Below are positions 61,561 through 64,000 of a DNA stretch of 64,000 bases, piece by piece (the stretch's first letter is position 1; each line of letters opens with the position of its first letter). The stretch spans positions 40,756 through 104,755 of the forward strand of contig NZ_JAIQZN010000014.1 in the NCBI RefSeq assembly GCF_023333585.1. Reading direction: 5' to 3'. The notes under the pieces are model-generated. The model was not told where the DNA came from. It did no database searches and worked only from the letters and a program-made list of their open reading frames with translations. The position numbers and the translations under genes are program-made. This DNA comes from Argonema antarcticum A004/B2. GTDB lineage: Bacteria > Cyanobacteriota > Cyanobacteriia > Cyanobacteriales > Aerosakkonemataceae.

Positions 61561-63441
61561 GTGTCTTCCCAAACCCTGTCTCCAAGAGAATCTAGTAATA
61601 GTGGTGAAGTTTCTTCACCCATACAAACTGTCAGGCGTGCAACTGGTGGTTTCGCCTTAATTGACAGTCTGAAACGCCACGGCGTCAAGCATATTTTTGG
61701 CTATCCCGGCGGTGCGATTCTGCCACTCTATGACGAGCTGTACCGAGCAGAAGCTGCTGGTGGCATAAAGCATATCCTGGTCAGACACGAGCAAGGAGCC
61801 GCCCACGCAGCAGATGGCTATGCCCGCGCTACTGGTCAGGTGGGGGTTTGCTTTGCTACTTCTGGCCCCGGAGCGACTAACCTGGTAACGGGCATTGCTA
61901 CGGCTCACATGGACTCGATTCCAATGGTGATCGTTACCGGGCAAGTGAGTCGTGCCGCTATTGGGACTGATGCTTTTCAGGAAACGGATATATATGGAAT
62001 TACGCTGCCGATCGTTAAGCACTCTTATGTGGTGCGCGACCCCAGAGATATGGCGCGGATAGTGGCGGAAGCTTTCCACATTGCCAGTACGGGGCGTCCG
62101 GGGCCTGTTTTAATAGATGTTCCCAAAGATGTGGGTTTAGAAGAATTTGATTATCTGCCGGTAGATCCCGGTTCGGTAAAGATATCGGGATATCGTCCGA
62201 CGGTGAAGGGCAATCCTCGTCAGACTAGCCAAGCGGTGCATTTGATTCGGGAAGCGCGGCGACCTTTGCTATATGTGGGAGGCGGTGCGATCGCATCTGG
62301 GGCCCATACGGAAATTCTGGAATTGGCAGAACGTTTCCAGATTCCGGTGACGACAACACTAATGGGTAAGGGTACTTTTGATGAAAACCACCCGCTAGCT
62401 TTGGGGATGTTGGGGATGCACGGCACGGCTTATGCTAACTTTGCCGTGAGCGAGTGCGATTTGCTGATTGCGGTTGGTGCCCGTTTTGATGACCGGGTGA
62501 CTGGCAAGTTGGATGAGTTTGCTTCCCGCGCTAAGGTGATCCACATTGATATTGACCCGGCTGAAGTTGGCAAAAACCGATCGCCGGAAGTGCCGATTGT
62601 GGGCGATGTGCGTCAGGTGCTAATTGATATGCTGCGTCGATGTCACGAAACGGGAGTTTGTGGGAATCCACATCAAACGAAGGAGTGGTTGGAGAAGATC
62701 GATCGCTGGCGCGAAGATTATCCTTTAGTCGCACCTCAATATCCCGATGTGCTATCACCCCAAGAGGTGATTGTGGAGTTAGGGCGACAAGCGCCTAATG
62801 CTTATTACACCACGGATGTGGGTCAGCACCAAATGTGGTCAGCGCAATTCCTCAAAACCGGGCCGCGTCGCTGGATTTCCAGTGCTGGGCTAGGCACTAT
62901 GGGTTATGGGATGCCAGCAGCAATGGGTGCCAAGATGGCGCTGCCAGATGAAGAGGTGATTTGCGTTGCTGGTGATGCCAGTATCCAAATGAATATTCAG
63001 GAACTGGGTACACTATCACAGTATGGCATAAATGTCAAGACCGTGATTGTGAATAATGGTTGGCAGGGAATGGTGCGCCAGTGGCAGCAAGCTTTCTATC
63101 AGGATCGCTACTCCTCATCCAATATGGAAGTTGGGATGCCGGATTTTGTGAAGCTAGCGGATGCTTATGGCATCAAGGGAATGGTGGTTAGCAGTCGGGA
63201 TGAGTTGAAGAATGCCGTTGCCGAAATGCTAGCGCACAATGGCCCCGTGTTGATGGATGTGCGTGTGAAACGGGATGAAAACTGTTACCCGATGGTTGCA
63301 CCCGGTAAGAGCAATGCACAAATGATTGGGTTGCCACAACGTAGCAAACTGGAACCTACAGAGTTACTTTACTGTAGCAATTGCGGTGCTAAAAATGTGG
63401 GTAGCAACAATTTCTGTCCTGAATGCGGCACGAAGTTGTAG
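61561..63441 (+). CDS. ilvB: acetolactate synthase large subunit with C-terminal zinc ribbon
   Basis: A 626-residue enzyme from GTG at 61561, preferred because GGAGGT lies 10 bases upstream. ThDP/FAD-type acetohydroxyacid synthase: [80 protein letters not shown] (as AVGARFDD), [40 protein letters not shown] and [20 protein letters not shown]. First step of branched-chain amino acid synthesis. Residues 604-626, YCSNCGAKN and [10 protein letters not shown], form a C4 zinc ribbon (C605, C608, C619, C622) appended after the normal end. The role of the ribbon is not known. Confidence 0.95.
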   Translation: MSSQTLSPRESSNSGEVSSPIQTVRRATGGFALIDSLKRHGVKHIFGYPGGAILPLYDELYRAEAAGGIKHILVRHEQGAAHAADGYARATGQVGVCFATSGPGATNLVTGIATAHMDSIPMVIVTGQVSRAAIGTDAFQETDIYGITLPIVKHSYVVRDPRDMARIVAEAFHIASTGRPGPVLIDVPKDVGLEEFDYLPVDPGSVKISGYRPTVKGNPRQTSQAVHLIREARRPLLYVGGGAIASGAHTEILELAERFQIPVTTTLMGKGTFDENHPLALGMLGMHGTAYANFAVSECDLLIAVGARFDDRVTGKLDEFASRAKVIHIDIDPAEVGKNRSPEVPIVGDVRQVLIDMLRRCHETGVCGNPHQTKEWLEKIDRWREDYPLVAPQYPDVLSPQEVIVELGRQAPNAYYTTDVGQHQMWSAQFLKTGPRRWISSAGLGTMGYGMPAAMGAKMALPDEEVICVAGDASIQMNIQELGTLSQYGINVKTVIVNNGWQGMVRQWQQAFYQDRYSSSNMEVGMPDFVKLADAYGIKGMVVSSRDELKNAVAEMLAHNGPVLMDVRVKRDENCYPMVAPGKSNAQMIGLPQRSKLEPTELLYCSNCGAKNVGSNNFCPECGTKL

Positions 63442-63464
63442 ATCGATCGCGGTTAATTGATTGA

Positions 63465-63665
63465 GTGGAAGAGACGCAAATATTTGCGTCTCTTTATTTG
63501 ACAGAGCAAGAAAGACAAGAGTTTTTTGCTTTGGGGAGACAACTTTCTGGATTTCAAGTTAAGGATGGATATGCTTACCATCTGGGTGAAAGTTGGAAAT
63601 TACCTGATGATTCGCCTTCGCAAAAAAAAGAAGTGAAATCTGAAGTTAAACAAGATGCACCCTAA
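63465..63665 (+). CDS. small hypothetical protein (start uncertain)
   Basis: The frame is open from a GTG at 63465, but that start lies in the ilvB terminator hairpin; TTG at 63498 is an alternative. The clear part reads LTEQERQEFFALGRQLSGFQ, VKDGYAYHLGESWKLPDDSP and a Lys/Gln-rich end. I do not recognise it. It overlaps the next gene by 11 bases, which suggests coupled translation. Confidence 0.45.
   Translation: MEETQIFASLYLTEQERQEFFALGRQLSGFQVKDGYAYHLGESWKLPDDSPSQKKEVKSEVKQDAP
63470..63493 (+). terminator. terminator of ilvB
   Basis: Two 12-base arms AGAGACGCAAAT and ATTTGCGTCTCT make a perfect 24-base palindrome followed by TTATTTG, 29 bases after the ilvB stop. Confidence 0.75.
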
Positions 63666-63927
63666 ACTTTCTGGTGCGGGTGGTAATTGGAGAGTTATTG
63701 ATGAAGTTACTGACCCCGCCATTGTACAACAGCAAAGTATTCGCTCTTGCGGTTCTGCCTGTGGTGAAATGCTGTTGCAAAGTCGAGGTATTAATAATAT
63801 TAGTCAAGCTGATATTGAAAAACTAGCAACAGCACCCACTTGGCCAGAATTGTTGGCAGATGCACTTAACCAACTCAATCCAGATAATCAGGGAAAATGG
63901 TTAGGTAACTTTGTCAGCGCTTCCTGA
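63655..63927 (+). CDS. papain-like (C39-like) cysteine peptidase fragment
   Basis: A 90-residue frame: VQQQSIRSCGSACGEMLLQS with a candidate catalytic Cys (RSCGSACGE), then IEKLATAPTWPELLADALNQ. This is the N-terminal half of a papain-like/C39-type fold as used for proteins with peptidase C39 domains. It stops at FVSAS before the catalytic His and Asn would appear, so it may be truncated or rely on sequence outside this frame. Overlaps the preceding small gene. Confidence 0.55.
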   Translation: MHPKLSGAGGNWRVIDEVTDPAIVQQQSIRSCGSACGEMLLQSRGINNISQADIEKLATAPTWPELLADALNQLNPDNQGKWLGNFVSAS

Positions 63928-64000
63928 AGGGGCGACAACTATAGCTCAAAAGTAGACTGAATAAGCTTTTCGGCTCTTCGACCTCGCTGATAATAAGGTC

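Overview
The window is a stretch of cyanobacterial chromosome. It carries psaD (photosystem I subunit II) next to trpE, a PEP-CTERM secreted protein, DUF928 and DICT-domain proteins, and very many copies of the cyanobacterial HIP1 octamer GCGATCGC. Coding density, the many interspersed short repeats and a CyRepA1-type replication protein suit a large-genome, probably filamentous, cyanobacterium. The species cannot be read from the sequence.

Layout. Bases 1-7600 hold an edge fragment of a nuclease-like protein, two Uma2 (DUF820) genes, a second-type EF-G followed by an Rnl2-like RNA ligase, a deleted aquaporin, and two toxin-antitoxin pairs whose toxins are cut short. A ~100-145 bp repeat occurs four times here and lies at or next to the broken genes. 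Bases 7600-10200 hold the most interesting locus: a 735-residue fusion of a winged-helix leader-binding-like domain, a SagB-type nitroreductase and a YcaO cyclodehydratase, directly downstream of a 72-residue Gly/Ser peptide made of GGGS units with a single Cys. This looks like a compact azol(in)e-type RiPP system. Divergent from it is an NB-ARC-like protein that has lost its P-loop. Bases 11500-12700 contain a GST remnant and a cut-off C5 DNA methyltransferase convergent with an XRE regulator; the two share a 12-base promoter motif. Bases 12800-22200 carry TPR proteins, a TPR/glycosyltransferase/FkbM fusion, a DUF928 protein and a CyRepA1 replication protein with a low-complexity in-frame insert.

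Bases 22350-29000 form a minus-strand operon for a molybdenum hydroxylase of PaoABC/YagTSR type (Fe-S, FAD and Mo subunits) with its maturation factors (XdhC, MocA-like) and a GNAT protein. Bases 29060-34230 hold glycogen/trehalose metabolism (TreS-maltokinase fusion and MalQ). Bases 34400-36450 hold small unknowns and a tandem duplication of a two-gene retropepsin-like cassette, one copy frameshifted. Then come a SIMPL protein, a fused 5-oxoprolinase, DUF4214, M28 peptidase and Rpn-type genes, a bacterial NACHT (NLR-like) ATPase with a divergent HNH gene, small unknowns, PhzF, trpE, two secreted hypotheticals, psaD, a DICT-GAF histidine kinase, an FMN reductase, the PEP-CTERM protein, a His-tailed ferrochelatase-like protein, an MFS transporter, and ilvB with a C-terminal zinc ribbon and a 25-bp palindrome upstream.

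A theme of the window is short palindromic or low-complexity repeats lying inside open reading frames without breaking them (5-oxoprolinase four times, M28 peptidase, TrpE, CyRepA1). The M28 and TrpE copies appear to be the same element in opposite orientation. No tRNA, rRNA or CRISPR array was seen.
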